64,000 nt of DNA from Bacillota bacterium (GCA_023414355.1 JAEZOB010000079.1:50751-114750), one strand, 5' to 3'. Counted from the first letter of the stretch, positions 1-9,134 are shown. Numbers and translations are program-made. Notes: generated by a model not told the origin, from the sequence alone.

Positions 1-225
1 TGCTTCGGTACCACTCCCGGTAAAATAAATCTCATTATTCTCTGCACCAAGTGCTTTTGCGATTGTATTCCTGGCTTCGTCAACTGCCTTTTTATTCTGA
101 GTGGCAAATTCATACACACTGGAAGGGTTTCCATATAACTCATTAAAATATGGAAGCATTGCTTCGACTACTTCGGGTCTGGTCTTGGTTGTAGCAGCAT
201 TATCTAAATATATCTTCTTCTCCAT
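1..225 (-). CDS. nifS: Cysteine desulfurase (NifS/IscS family), N-terminal part only
   Basis: A PLP-dependent cysteine desulfurase would release sulfur from cysteine for Fe-S cluster and tRNA thiolation chemistry in the cytoplasm. Only the first 75 residues lie in the window; the gene runs off the left edge with the frame open. They start MEKKIYLDNAATTKTRPEV and contain the GNPSSVYEF and FTGSGTEA segments typical of the family N-terminus. It begins 19 bases after the iscR stop on the same strand, so iscR and this gene form one operon, the usual arrangement in Firmicutes. The symbol nifS is a family label; iscS would be equally valid. Confidence 0.9.
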   Translation of the reverse strand, partial: MEKKIYLDNAATTKTRPEVVEAMLPYFNELYGNPSSVYEFATQNKKAVDEARNTIAKALGAENNEIYFTGSGTEA

Positions 226-244
226 GTTGTCATCTCCTAATATT

Positions 245-715
245 CTATTTACCACATGACTGTTTTGCTTTTGTATCTGTGGCGTTGGATCCCATCTGAA
301 CTTTTTTACTTTCATTTACCAGTTCTGAAAGCTTTATCCCGTCTACAGCCTCATTTATACTATCACTAATACGCTTCCAGACATATTTTGTTACACAGGA
401 ATCTGAGTGGGTACAAAAACTGTCGCTATTGACCTCTGAGCAATCTACCGGATTTAAATCCCCCTCCAATGCTCGGAGAATATCCCCGACTGATATGTCA
501 TCTGCAGGTCTCGCCAGCCTATAACCTCCCTGTGCTCCCCTGATTCCGGTTACAATTCCGGCCTTCTTCAGCTTTGCTATCAACTGCTCCAAATAGTTCA
601 TTGATATCTGCTGACGCTCTGCAATCTGGCTTAAAGCAACAGCTTCCTCATCTGCATGTACCGCGAGATCCAGCACTGCCCTGAGACCATATCTGCCTTT
701 GGTAGACAGCTTCAT
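245..715 (-). CDS. iscR: Rrf2/IscR-family Fe-S or cysteine responsive repressor
   Basis: This is a winged-helix Rrf2 regulator of 156 residues, typical for the family. The N-terminus MKLSTKGRYGLRAVLDLA and the recognition region GIRGAQGGYRLARP are clear. Three cysteines (about residues 92, 101 and 107, spacing CX8CX5C) match the position of the IscR [2Fe-2S] ligands, although the first spacing is longer than the CX5C of E. coli IscR. I chose the ATG at 715 because a GAGGTG ribosome site lies 6 bases before it; a GTG at 724 is also in frame. It precedes the cysteine desulfurase and probably represses its own operon (see the promoter). CymR-type cysteine sensing is the alternative. Confidence 0.88.
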   Translation of the reverse strand: MKLSTKGRYGLRAVLDLAVHADEEAVALSQIAERQQISMNYLEQLIAKLKKAGIVTGIRGAQGGYRLARPADDISVGDILRALEGDLNPVDCSEVNSDSFCTHSDSCVTKYVWKRISDSINEAVDGIKLSELVNESKKVQMGSNATDTKAKQSCGK

Positions 716-813
716 TTCCTTCACCTCATCTTACTGCCATGAAAATCATGACTTATTTATTAGTATTATTTATGTACTGATGTGCTTTACTATTGTTATC
801 AATTCCAAGTGAT

Positions 814-843
814 TTAATTCCTATTAAATTAATTCCTATTAAA
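814..843. repeat. Perfect tandem 15-bp repeat upstream of iscR
   Basis: TTAATTCCTATTAAA occurs twice head to tail (814-828 and 829-843), immediately downstream of the iscR core promoter as read on the minus strand. The second copy runs into the palindromic operator candidate at 835-851. Repeated half-sites like this suggest cooperative repressor binding, but this is inference. Confidence 0.75.
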
Positions 844-885
844 TTACTCGGTTATTAGCATAGCACTTCGTATAATTCTTGTCAA
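835..885 (-). promoter_or_regulatory. iscR-nifS promoter with overlapping palindromic operator
   Basis: On the minus strand a near-consensus sigma-A promoter is visible: TTGACA (880-885), 17-base spacer, TATGCT (857-862). Directly downstream, over the expected start of transcription, lies the imperfect palindrome CCGAGTAATTTAATAGG (835-851; 12 of 17 positions symmetric). This is where an Rrf2 autorepressor would block transcription. Confidence 0.7.
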
Positions 886-1039
886 TCCTATTTATATCAT
901 TTTTTTCTAGATTTTTCTGTGACGAAAATCACACCTGTATATAATATTTCATTCATCGCCTTTCTTTATTTATGCTTGTAACATAACTTCACTCATTTCC
1001 AAATATATATACATAGAAAAGTACTGGGAGGGTCCGGTT

Positions 1040-2617
1040 ATGGAACATAGAGAGCTGACTGTCAGACAGACGAGACAGAGGAAACGGAGTAACATTCTCA
1101 GAGGAACCATCATTCTGACAATTGCGGGCTTCATAACAAGATTCATCGGGTTCTTCTACCGCATCTTCCTGTCCAATACCATGGGAGCAGAGCTACTGGG
1201 CATCTACCAGTTGATTTTTCCCGTCTACGGAATATGCTTTACTATTTATGCGACCGGAATTCAGACTTCGATCTCCCGTCTGGTTGCCGCAGAGGTAGGA
1301 CGGAAGAATATACGAAATGCCAAAAAAATACTCCCTCTGGGGCTTCTTCTGTCTGTTTCATCGGCTATCCTTCTGTCCATCCTGCTTTATTTTAACGCAG
1401 ATCTTATTGCTATGAGATTTCTTCTTGAGAAAAGGAGCACCGTTTCTCTGCAAATTCTGGCCGCAGCTTTTCCTTTCTGCGGTATCACTGCCTGCATTAA
1501 TGGCTATTATTTTGGTTTGAAGAAAGCAGGTGTGCCGGCTACAACACAACTACTGGAGCAGGTCATCCGAGTTGTTTTCGTATATATTCTGGCCATCTAT
1601 GTCGGCAATGGCGACGGCAGGGTAACATGCGAACTGGCTGTCCTGGGCCTGGTCGTTGGTGAAATCGCCTCCTGTATTTATAACTCAGTATCTCTAACAG
1701 TTACCTCCTCCCTTGAGAAACTACAGTCGGGTGGTACGAATCCCTATGCCAAAGAAGACAATCGTCGCAAGATTATGAACAACCTGCTGAGTTTAAGCGT
1801 TCCTCTATCTGCTAATCGCCTTTTACTCAGTATCCTTCACAGTATCGAGGCCATACTAATACCCGCAATGCTCCGAAGATCAGGCTTAAGTGTTAAGGAT
1901 TCTTTAGTAATTTACGGAATTCTAAACGGGATGTCCATTCCCTTCATCCTGTTTCCTACAGCACTCATCAATGCATTGGCTGTTCTTGTTCTGCCAACCG
2001 TATCGGAGGCTCAGGCTGTAAACAATGAGAGGCTGATTGAGAAAACCTCGATGATCGCGGTAAAATATAGCATAATTATCGGTATCCTCAGCACAGGATT
2101 ATTCCTACTTTTTGGCCAGGATCTCGGTAACACAGTTTTTCATAATAAATTAGCCGGAACCTATTTGGTCATACTGGCATGGCTCTGCCCTTTGATTTAC
2201 CTGACGACCACCTTAGGCAGTATAATTAATGGACTGGGGAAAGCTAATATAACCTTTATTAATTCCATCATCAGCTCCCTATGCAAGATAGTTCTGGTAG
2301 CATTATTGATTCCCGCACTGGGTATCAAAGGATATCTGATCTCACTGCTGATCGGTCAGGTGATTGTTACCGGTCTTGATACGTTTGCCGTACTAAGGAA
2401 TGTCCATTTCTCACTTAGTCTCATCGATAGCATAGTGAAACCTGCAATCATCGTTACTATAGCAGGATATCTTCTGAAGGTGAGTTATGAATATATAAAA
2501 AAAATGACGCACATGAACGAAGTAGTATTTCTACTGACCTTCTGTCTTCTGTTATGCGTCATTTGCCTCTGTTTTCTATATGTTACCAAAGCCATCTCCA
2601 GAAAGGACTTTAGATAG
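1040..2617 (+). CDS. spoVB: Stage V sporulation protein B / MATE-like flippase
   Basis: A 525-residue polytopic membrane protein of the polysaccharide/oligosaccharide flippase (MVF/MOP) superfamily. It starts with a basic stretch, then many hydrophobic helices. The segment around NTMGAELLGIYQLIFPVY and the conserved TGIQTSISRLVA region are typical of SpoVB, which is needed for spore cortex peptidoglycan synthesis in endospore formers. A GGGAGG ribosome site lies at 1026-1031. It is monocistronic and divergent from iscR. Its last 8 bases overlap the 3' end of the convergent GGDEF gene. A non-sporulation lipid flippase of the same superfamily is the alternative. Confidence 0.82.
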   Translation: MEHRELTVRQTRQRKRSNILRGTIILTIAGFITRFIGFFYRIFLSNTMGAELLGIYQLIFPVYGICFTIYATGIQTSISRLVAAEVGRKNIRNAKKILPLGLLLSVSSAILLSILLYFNADLIAMRFLLEKRSTVSLQILAAAFPFCGITACINGYYFGLKKAGVPATTQLLEQVIRVVFVYILAIYVGNGDGRVTCELAVLGLVVGEIASCIYNSVSLTVTSSLEKLQSGGTNPYAKEDNRRKIMNNLLSLSVPLSANRLLLSILHSIEAILIPAMLRRSGLSVKDSLVIYGILNGMSIPFILFPTALINALAVLVLPTVSEAQAVNNERLIEKTSMIAVKYSIIIGILSTGLFLLFGQDLGNTVFHNKLAGTYLVILAWLCPLIYLTTTLGSIINGLGKANITFINSIISSLCKIVLVALLIPALGIKGYLISLLIGQVIVTGLDTFAVLRNVHFSLSLIDSIVKPAIIVTIAGYLLKVSYEYIKKMTHMNEVVFLLTFCLLLCVICLCFLYVTKAISRKDFR

Positions 2618-4013
2618 CCGGCTTATATACCATAAAATCGTTCTTGCCTTGTTCTTTCACCTCGTATAAAGCCTGATCTGCGTGGAATATCAATTGCTCA
2701 TAATGATGACCTGCTTCCGGATAGATAGCAATTCCGATACTTGCTGAAATCTTGATAGACTGTTCATTGTTAATATAAACCGTATCCAAAGCTTCCTTTA
2801 GCAGCTTAGCCTTATGTAAAACCTCGTCGATATCCGTAATATTCCCTATAAATACTACGAATTCATCGCCACCAATTCTTCCAATGATCTCTCCATCATG
2901 AAATCGATCTTTAATACAACCGATTACATGGACCAAAACCTTATCTCCCGGTAGATGTCCATAGGTATCGTTAATTTTCTTAAAATCATCAAAATCAACA
3001 AACATCAGAACATGCAAACCGTTTTTGCTACCGGATATAAACTTATCAATTTTTTTAATTGTAATCTCTTTGTTGTATACGCCAGTTAACGGGTCTCTGG
3101 TAGCCTTATATTCCAGCGCTTCCAGCTCTCTCTTCTGCGTATCGATATTTACCAGCTTTCCGATAATTCGAAGGGGGTTCTTATCATCATCATAAATTGT
3201 CTTTCCCATCAGCTGGCACCAGATGAATTCATTCAGTTTGCCTTTGATACGAAATTCAGCTTCGATAATGCTCTTGCCCTGTCTGAGTTCCTCGCATAAC
3301 TCCAGATAGATCCCCCAATCATCCGGATGGATGGTATTGCGTCGCAGTTCAGATCTGGAGTAAAAATCATAAATAAGCGAATTGTATCCGAATAACTCCC
3401 TGAACTTATCAGTAAAAATCATTTCATCCTTTTGTATATGATATTCAAAAAGTATATCTTTGGATATCTCCGTCGCTATGCGATATCGTTCTCCTTCCAA
3501 AAGAATCAATTCCTGCATCTGCTTCTGTTCGGATATATCCACAAACACCACAGATAAGGTATGTCTCCCATCCTTCGTCATTGCGTTATTACCCGTCATT
3601 AAGGTATGTAAGACATTACCTTCCTTGGAAATCATTCGTGTCTCACACCGGATTACATCATTCTCCAACTGCTCTTTAACAATATCCATAAAATTGGTAT
3701 CTCTTGAATCAATAAAATCCAGCAGGGTGAATTTACTCTCTGCCTTTGCCGAACTCTTATCATAACCCAGCATTTCATAAAAACCCTGACTTGCATATAA
3801 TATCTTGCAATCCTCCAAGGTAAAATGAACAAGCCCGGCCCGAATACTGTTCGTAATCCTCTTTAGCTCCAGAGCCGCTTCGGTAACCTTTTTCTCGTTA
3901 GCCAAGCGGCAAAGCAAAACTACAACAACACCAATGATTAGTAAGCTCACGATCGCTATCATCAATATCAGTAAAAATGTAGGCTTGCTTTGTAACGCAT
4001 TGATCAGTTTCAT
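2610..4013 (-). CDS. Membrane-anchored PAS-PAS-GGDEF diguanylate cyclase
   Basis: This 467-residue protein should make cyclic-di-GMP at the inner face of the membrane. Residues 11-35 form one membrane helix. Two PAS-like sensor domains follow (about 45-165 and 170-290, the second ending in a PAC-type IGKLVNIDTQKRELE segment), then a GGDEF domain (about 300-465). The active-site loop RIGGDEFVVF is intact. The position of the inhibitory I-site (RxxD five residues before GGDEF) reads HDGE, so product inhibition through that site is not expected. Transcribed alone; its 3' end overlaps spoVB by 8 bases. Confidence 0.93.
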   Translation of the reverse strand: MKLINALQSKPTFLLILMIAIVSLLIIGVVVVLLCRLANEKKVTEAALELKRITNSIRAGLVHFTLEDCKILYASQGFYEMLGYDKSSAKAESKFTLLDFIDSRDTNFMDIVKEQLENDVIRCETRMISKEGNVLHTLMTGNNAMTKDGRHTLSVVFVDISEQKQMQELILLEGERYRIATEISKDILFEYHIQKDEMIFTDKFRELFGYNSLIYDFYSRSELRRNTIHPDDWGIYLELCEELRQGKSIIEAEFRIKGKLNEFIWCQLMGKTIYDDDKNPLRIIGKLVNIDTQKRELEALEYKATRDPLTGVYNKEITIKKIDKFISGSKNGLHVLMFVDFDDFKKINDTYGHLPGDKVLVHVIGCIKDRFHDGEIIGRIGGDEFVVFIGNITDIDEVLHKAKLLKEALDTVYINNEQSIKISASIGIAIYPEAGHHYEQLIFHADQALYEVKEQGKNDFMVYKPAI

Positions 4014-4090
4014 ACAACCTAGTCCCCCAACTAAAAACTGAATTCAAATGTCAAATCACATCCACGCCTACTGAACATGATCATAGTACT

Positions 4091-4137
4091 TAAGGTCTTA
4101 TCCTAATCCCTATTGTTTCGCACCTTTTAAGACCTTA
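4091..4137. repeat. 10-bp inverted repeat in the metA to GGDEF intergenic region
   Basis: TAAGGTCTTA (4091-4100) and TAAGACCTTA (4128-4137) are perfect inverted arms separated by 27 bases. There is no T-run after the stem on either strand, so I do not call it a terminator. It lies 77-123 bases upstream of the start of the GGDEF gene and beyond the metA-tail repeats. Confidence 0.4.
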
Positions 4138-4200
4138 TTTCTTCTTCCCAATCGCACCTGGTAAAGGCATGGTGCAAGTTATATTATTCATAAATACCTT

Positions 4201-4397
4201 CTATAAAGCGTAAGGTGTGACTCCGACTACTGACAAGTTCCACCTTATAAAACATAAGTTATAACATTTGTTAATATCAAGTCCTCCTATAAAACATAAG
4301 GTGTGACTTTAGTTAATATGAAGTAACTCGTTTATAATTCGTAAGGAGTTACCTTGATTACTTCCAATTCCCATCTTATAATACATAAGGTGTGACC
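4201..4397 (-). repeat. Five tandem copies of the metA 3' end (period 43-44 bp)
   Basis: Five diverged copies start at about 4201, 4244, 4287, 4331 and 4375. The last is the true end of metA. On the minus strand each copy re-encodes the gene's final residues and a stop: VTPYVL-stop (gene), VTPYEL-stop, VTPYVL-stop, VITYVL-stop and VTPYAL-stop. The filler between cores is also related (GTTAATATCAAGT-like). The 362-base gap between metA and the GGDEF gene is largely made of this array; I see no gene in it. Confidence 0.85.
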
Positions 4398-5281
4398 TGG
4401 TAGACATAATAATTCAGCCAGTTTGTGTACATTGCGTTGGCATGCGCTCTCCAGACGAGATTCGGCCTTGACTCAGGCTGATCCTCCGGATAATAATTCT
4501 TGGGCAGGGCAATGTCCAAACCCTTTGCTACATCCCTTTTATATTCTTTATCAAGGGATATTCTGTCATATTCGGGATGCCCCATAACAAATATCTGTTT
4601 TCCTTCCTCCGCGATAACGATAAATACACCGGCTTCTTCAGATTCCGCAAGTATGGTCAATTCCTTACGTGTTAGGATTTCTTCCCGGGTAACAGTCGTA
4701 TATCTGGAGTGAGGTGCATAAAAGACATCATCAAAACCCCTGACGAAAGGTACTTTTCGTTCCATAACTCTATGCTCAAAGATACCGAACATCTTCTGAT
4801 CCAGTGAGCTTTTCTTTACTCCATAATGATAATAGAGTCCTGCTTGTGCCCCCCAACAGATATGGAGTGTTGAAGTAACATTCGTTACAGACCATTGCAT
4901 GATCCGTACCAACTCATCCCAATAGGTTACCTTCTCAAACTCCATCTGCTCCACAGGTGCCCCTGTAATAATTAGGCCGTCGAATTTACGATCCTTCACA
5001 TCTTCAAAAGTCAAATAGAACTGATCCAAATGACTTGTAGGTGTATGAGACCCGACATAGGTCTCTGTCGTCAAAAAGGTCACATCTACCTGAAGTGGAG
5101 TATTGGAAAGACTTCGAAGCAACTGTACCTCAGTATCTTCTTTGATCGGCATCAAATTCAATATTGCAATCTGCAACGGTCGGATGTCCTGATGCGTCGC
5201 TCTGGTCTCATCCATCACAAATATATTTTCATCTTCCAGAACCTTCTTCGCCGGAAAATCACTTTGAACTCTAATCGGCAT
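4376..5281 (-). CDS. metA: Homoserine O-acetyltransferase (MetA family)
   Basis: Catalyses acylation of homoserine at the start of methionine synthesis. It is 301 residues, full length. The catalytic Cys142 (HICWGAQAG), His235 and Glu237 (GHPEYD) are present. Residue 111 is Glu (GAPVEQMEFE); in MetA proteins Glu111 is associated with acetyl-CoA use and Gly111 with succinyl-CoA, so I predict acetyltransferase activity despite the homoserine succinyltransferase family name. No S-box or T-box leader is visible in the 107 bases upstream. The stop is followed by an array of copies of the gene's own last codons. Confidence 0.93.
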   Translation of the reverse strand: MPIRVQSDFPAKKVLEDENIFVMDETRATHQDIRPLQIAILNLMPIKEDTEVQLLRSLSNTPLQVDVTFLTTETYVGSHTPTSHLDQFYLTFEDVKDRKFDGLIITGAPVEQMEFEKVTYWDELVRIMQWSVTNVTSTLHICWGAQAGLYYHYGVKKSSLDQKMFGIFEHRVMERKVPFVRGFDDVFYAPHSRYTTVTREEILTRKELTILAESEEAGVFIVIAEEGKQIFVMGHPEYDRISLDKEYKRDVAKGLDIALPKNYYPEDQPESRPNLVWRAHANAMYTNWLNYYVYQVTPYVL

Positions 5282-5388
5282 CCTTCATCACCATCTTCAC
5301 ATTTTTGTCATAGCAAAAAATATCATAACATGATTTTCTAAATAAATCAACAAACAATCACAAGTTTATCCAAAATATCCCTTTTGAT

Positions 5389-7386
5389 TTATTGAAGCAT
5401 TTCCAGTACTTCCACCTCCGTAAGTATAGGTATGCCAAGCTCCTGCGCTTTCGTTAATTTACTTCCGGCGTTCTCGCCTGCAATCAAATAATTGGTCTTC
5501 TTCGATACACTGCCGGACACCTTGCCACCATGCTTCACAACCAGTTCTTCCATCTCAGTCCTGCCCATATTAGGAAGCGTACCGGTAATGACAAAGGTTA
5601 GGTTGAAGAAACGTTTCTCCCCTGAAGCCTCTTCGACCTGGGAATAGAAATTCATTCCTGCTTTCTCCAGCCGGTCAAGTATTTTCAGATTATCCTCATT
5701 TGCGAAGAAATCAACGATAGATCTGGCTGTAATGTCACCGACATCATTGATTGCTACCAGTTCCTCATAGGAAGCAGACTTTAATTCATATAAGGAACGA
5801 AAATGCTTCTTCAGCTGTGTTCCTGCCTGGCGGCCGATATTCTTAATTCCCAATCCGGTAATCAAACGGTCAATGTCATTCTCCTTACTGTCTTCAATCG
5901 CCTTAAGAAGCTTATCCGTATTTTTCTCTTTTCCGATCAGACCTTTTTCGATCAGCTCGTCGCGATAATTTTTCAGATCATAGATATCTGCAATATCTTT
6001 CAGATACCCTTCTTGAATCAGTACCTCAACATAGGCTTCACCAAAGCCTTTAATATCCATGGCATTTCGTCCGACAAAATTTATAATATGCTGAGAAAGC
6101 TGTGCCGGACAGTTAATATTCGTACATCTGGTATCTGCTGTGTTGACATCTCTAGTCGTAGGTGCACCGCAGCTCGGACAGGTAGCGGAAATCCGAAAGG
6201 GTATAGTGCCTTCCGGACGCTTTACTTTATTGACGGATAAGACCTCGGGAATGATCTCTCCGGCTTTTCGGACAACTATGGTATCTCCGATCCGTACATC
6301 CAATTCGTCGATGCGATCCTGATTATGCAGTGTTGCTCGTTCCACATTCGTACCGCACAGTCTGATAGGCTCAAAGATAGCTGTCGGAGTAATCCTGCCC
6401 GTCCTGCCGACAGTCAGTCTAATCTCCTTCACTACTGTCTCCTTTTCTTCCGGAGGATACTTATAGGCGATAGCCCAGCGGGGTACCTTCGAGGTAGCTC
6501 CGAAATATTCTCTGTCTCTTAAATTATCCACCTTGACTACTGCTCCGTCGATATCATACGGAAGATTACCGCGTTCTTCTCCGATCTGTGTAATCGCTTC
6601 CCACACCTCATCAGCAGTTCTACATTTTCTATAGCCCTCACTCACCTTCACTCCCTGCTTCTGAAGCCACTCCAGGCTCTCCGAGTGCGATGTAAAGGTA
6701 AATCCTTTCGTATCCTGAACATTGAATATGAATAAGGAAAGCTTCCGTTCTCTTACAACCTCCGGATCAAGCTGACGCAGTGTTCCTGCAGAGCAATTTC
6801 TGGGGTTGGCAAAAAGCTTCTTCCCTGCTGCCTCCAGCCGATCATTCACCGCTTCGAAATCTTCATTTTTCATATAGACCTCGCCGCGAATTTCTATATA
6901 AGGAACTGCATCCTTGAGCTTTGTCTTGACATCCTTAATTACCTTTACATTATCTGTAACGTCCTCACCCTGAAGAATACCATCCCCTCTGGTCACACCC
7001 ATCGTCAGATTTCCTTCAGTATAACGCAAGGAGACGGATAACCCGTCTATCTTTTTCTCTACGACAAAGACGGTATCCGGCCGCTCCTTTAGTACCTTTT
7101 CAACAAAGCCAACAACCTCTTCCTTAGAAAATACATCCTGAAGGCTCAGCATGGGAACATTATGCTTCACCAATACTCCGGCCTCTCTCTTAGCAACTCC
7201 GCCAACCTTACGGGTAGGTGATTCCTCATCTGCAAACTGGGGATTCTCCTGTTCCAGCTTACGAAGCTTCTGTGAGAGCTGATCATATTCATAATCAGAT
7301 ATCTCCGGATCATCCTGGTTATAATAACGGTCATTATGATAAGTGAGCAAAGCTCTGAGCTGTTCTATCTCTTCTCTGATTTCCAT
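5389..7386 (-). CDS. ligA: NAD-dependent DNA ligase
   Basis: Seals nicks in replication and repair using NAD. It has 665 residues, full length for LigA. Visible in order: the Ia domain with the YHNDRYYNQDDPEISD segment, the adenylation site KIDG with nucleophile Lys112, the OB-fold, a four-cysteine zinc finger (CPSC ... CTNINC, about residues 405-430), helix-hairpin-helix repeats (FVGRNAMDIKGFG ... GLGIKNIGRQAG) and a C-terminal BRCT domain (about 590-665). Upstream of it on the same strand is the pseudouridine synthase gene, 87 bases away; they may be co-transcribed. Confidence 0.97.
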   Translation of the reverse strand: MEIREEIEQLRALLTYHNDRYYNQDDPEISDYEYDQLSQKLRKLEQENPQFADEESPTRKVGGVAKREAGVLVKHNVPMLSLQDVFSKEEVVGFVEKVLKERPDTVFVVEKKIDGLSVSLRYTEGNLTMGVTRGDGILQGEDVTDNVKVIKDVKTKLKDAVPYIEIRGEVYMKNEDFEAVNDRLEAAGKKLFANPRNCSAGTLRQLDPEVVRERKLSLFIFNVQDTKGFTFTSHSESLEWLQKQGVKVSEGYRKCRTADEVWEAITQIGEERGNLPYDIDGAVVKVDNLRDREYFGATSKVPRWAIAYKYPPEEKETVVKEIRLTVGRTGRITPTAIFEPIRLCGTNVERATLHNQDRIDELDVRIGDTIVVRKAGEIIPEVLSVNKVKRPEGTIPFRISATCPSCGAPTTRDVNTADTRCTNINCPAQLSQHIINFVGRNAMDIKGFGEAYVEVLIQEGYLKDIADIYDLKNYRDELIEKGLIGKEKNTDKLLKAIEDSKENDIDRLITGLGIKNIGRQAGTQLKKHFRSLYELKSASYEELVAINDVGDITARSIVDFFANEDNLKILDRLEKAGMNFYSQVEEASGEKRFFNLTFVITGTLPNMGRTEMEELVVKHGGKVSGSVSKKTNYLIAGENAGSKLTKAQELGIPILTEVEVLEMLQ

Positions 7387-7473
7387 GATACTCTATCCCT
7401 TTCTTACATGAATATATTCAATTTCTTATATCATAGCACAGGTAATCACCATAGGATGCCTCTTTCGAAATAA

Positions 7474-8232
7474 TCAGGGCCTTCCTTTCTTATCCAAAAA
7501 GGATTTTGTCAGTTCCTCAATCTCTTTCTCCGTTACATTGCGATAATCACCAGTCTTTAGCCTTCCGAGTCTAATGTTCATAATTCGTACACGTCTCAGA
7601 TTAACGACCCGGTATTCAAAATGTTCACACATTCGCCTGATCTGTCGATTCAGACCCTGGGTGAGAATGATGCTAAAGGTATATTTATCTATCTGATCTA
7701 CTTTACAGGGTTTTGTCACCGTATCGAGGATCGGGACTCCCATGGACATCTTCTTAATGAAATCCGCTGTGATTTCCTTATTAACGGTTACGACATATTC
7801 CTTCTCATGATTATTTTCTGCACGAAGAATCTTATTCACTATGTTTCCGTCATTCGTAAGCAGGATCAAACCTTCTGAATCCTTATCCAGACGACCGATC
7901 GGATAAATTCGCATTCCATAACCGATATAATCCACTATATTATCCGGTTCGTTATGATCTGTGGTGCATACGATCCCCTCCGGCTTGTTGAATGCAATTA
8001 AGACTAATTTTTCTTCCTTTTTTACCGGCTTCCCACAAAAGGTTACCTGACTTTGCTTCGTTACCTTGGAGCCCATCTGTGCTATCTGCCCGTCAATCTT
8101 GACCTTGCCCTCTTCAATAAAACGATCAGCCTCTCTGCGGGAACAGATCCCTGCTTCACTTAAAAATTTATTGATACGGATTACTTCTTGATCCTCTTCC
8201 TGAGAAGTCAGCCGTTTTGTCCTTTTAGCCAT
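7474..8232 (-). CDS. rluF: 23S rRNA pseudouridine synthase, RluF/RsuA family
   Basis: Converts a uridine in 23S rRNA to pseudouridine. An S4 RNA-binding domain occupies about residues 18-65 (INKFLSEAGICSRREADRFI). The catalytic domain follows, with the active-site Asp116 in GRLDKDSEGL and the NRQIRRM motif near residue 205. I start at the ATG at 8232 (MAKRTKR, 252 residues), preceded by AAGGTGG; an in-frame ATG 33 bases upstream would add 11 residues. The KxxPEGI and final motifs fit RluF best; RluB or RsuA specificity cannot be excluded from sequence alone. Confidence 0.85.
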   Translation of the reverse strand: MAKRTKRLTSQEEDQEVIRINKFLSEAGICSRREADRFIEEGKVKIDGQIAQMGSKVTKQSQVTFCGKPVKKEEKLVLIAFNKPEGIVCTTDHNEPDNIVDYIGYGMRIYPIGRLDKDSEGLILLTNDGNIVNKILRAENNHEKEYVVTVNKEITADFIKKMSMGVPILDTVTKPCKVDQIDKYTFSIILTQGLNRQIRRMCEHFEYRVVNLRRVRIMNIRLGRLKTGDYRNVTEKEIEELTKSFLDKKGRP

Positions 8233-8471
8233 AATCCACCTTACCTTTCGTCCTGCTTCCGGCAATTTAGCATTACGGCCGGATGTATTTAGCTAATTAT
8301 ACTTGATTTAAAATAGTTCGTCTACCCTTTTCCTAAACAGTACCAGCCTATCTTTCGACTATACACAGCACATCCAAACGTAGTATTTTGATTCATAGGA
8401 TATGATAATTTTAAAACAAAATAGTAAAGCAACAATTATTGCATAGAGATCTCGTAAAATAGTAACGTAAC

Positions 8472-8531
8472 AGAAAGAGCACCGTCTGGCCTTCCCGACA
8501 TATGTGCGGGAAACCAGATGGTGCTCTTTCT
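8472..8531. terminator. Long hairpin, probable terminator downstream of the 8.6-kb gene
   Basis: An 18-bp stem (AGAAAGAGCACCGTCTGG with its near-perfect complement, one wobble) is capped by an inner CCCG/CGGG stem around CATATG. It lies 59 bases beyond the stop of the minus-strand gene at 8590. The following T-run is poor, so it may act on RNA stability or be a small palindromic repeat. The 8233-8471 region shows no gene. Confidence 0.6.
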
Positions 8532-8589
8532 ATCAACTACTTGTAAAATGTCTTTTGCTATAATCTAGTCATATGAAAATCACTTCATT

Positions 8590-9024
8590 TTATAGGTAGT
8601 TCTTCATTATATTAATATTGTCTTCTTCTTTCTTAACGAAATCCTTGGCAATCTGTGTGCTGATCCCATCGGCACCCTCATTCGCATGCAGTAATCTGGT
8701 CATCTGCGTCACTCCCATCGTACTACCCTGGATTACCATCTGGGCAATATGGCTATCATCGGAATTGATCATCGTATTCATCTTTATATTACTTTTCAAC
8801 ATCATGTTTTTATATAAAGAATTATCCTTAGGATGTGCACCGCTTTTTCTCAGTTGCTGTTTCGACTTACCTGCTAACATCTTATAATCCTGCAGCTGTT
8901 TGTTTAAGTCGCTGTAGAATTCTCTGTCGGATGCTTTATCAAGAACCGCCTCGATTGCCGTGATGCCCATCTTTGCATTCTGATAGGTCTTCTCCAACAA
9001 ATCCAGATCAACGTTTGTTATCAT
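8590..9024 (-). CDS. Small alpha-helical protein, possibly ferritin-like
   Basis: A 144-residue soluble protein without signal peptide or membrane helix. It is almost entirely predicted helix, rich in Lys, Asp and Met, with the recurring pattern of a four-helix bundle (NVDLDLLEKTYQNAKMGITA at the N-terminus; a C-terminal helix ending KEEDNINIMKNYL). This shape recalls small ferritin-like or DUF2383-type proteins found in Firmicutes, but metal-ligand Glu/His pairs are not obvious. I do not recognise a specific function. It is monocistronic, with a hairpin downstream. Confidence 0.6.
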   Translation of the reverse strand: MITNVDLDLLEKTYQNAKMGITAIEAVLDKASDREFYSDLNKQLQDYKMLAGKSKQQLRKSGAHPKDNSLYKNMMLKSNIKMNTMINSDDSHIAQMVIQGSTMGVTQMTRLLHANEGADGISTQIAKDFVKKEEDNINIMKNYL

Positions 9025-9134
9025 AAAAACACTCCTTATCCTAAATTTATAATTATAGTATAAGGAGTTATTGATAGAATTATTAAGTTTTTTGTCAAAT
9101 AATAAAGATCTTCATATTAGTAACCAGTATAGAG

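Noticed and set aside
5282..5388. S-box or T-box leader for metA
   Set aside because: The gap is only 107 bases and shows no aptamer core or terminator.
5803..6522. Plus-strand frames opposite ligA
   Set aside because: The minus-strand frame is a full LigA with all domains; the opposite frames lack starts and homology.
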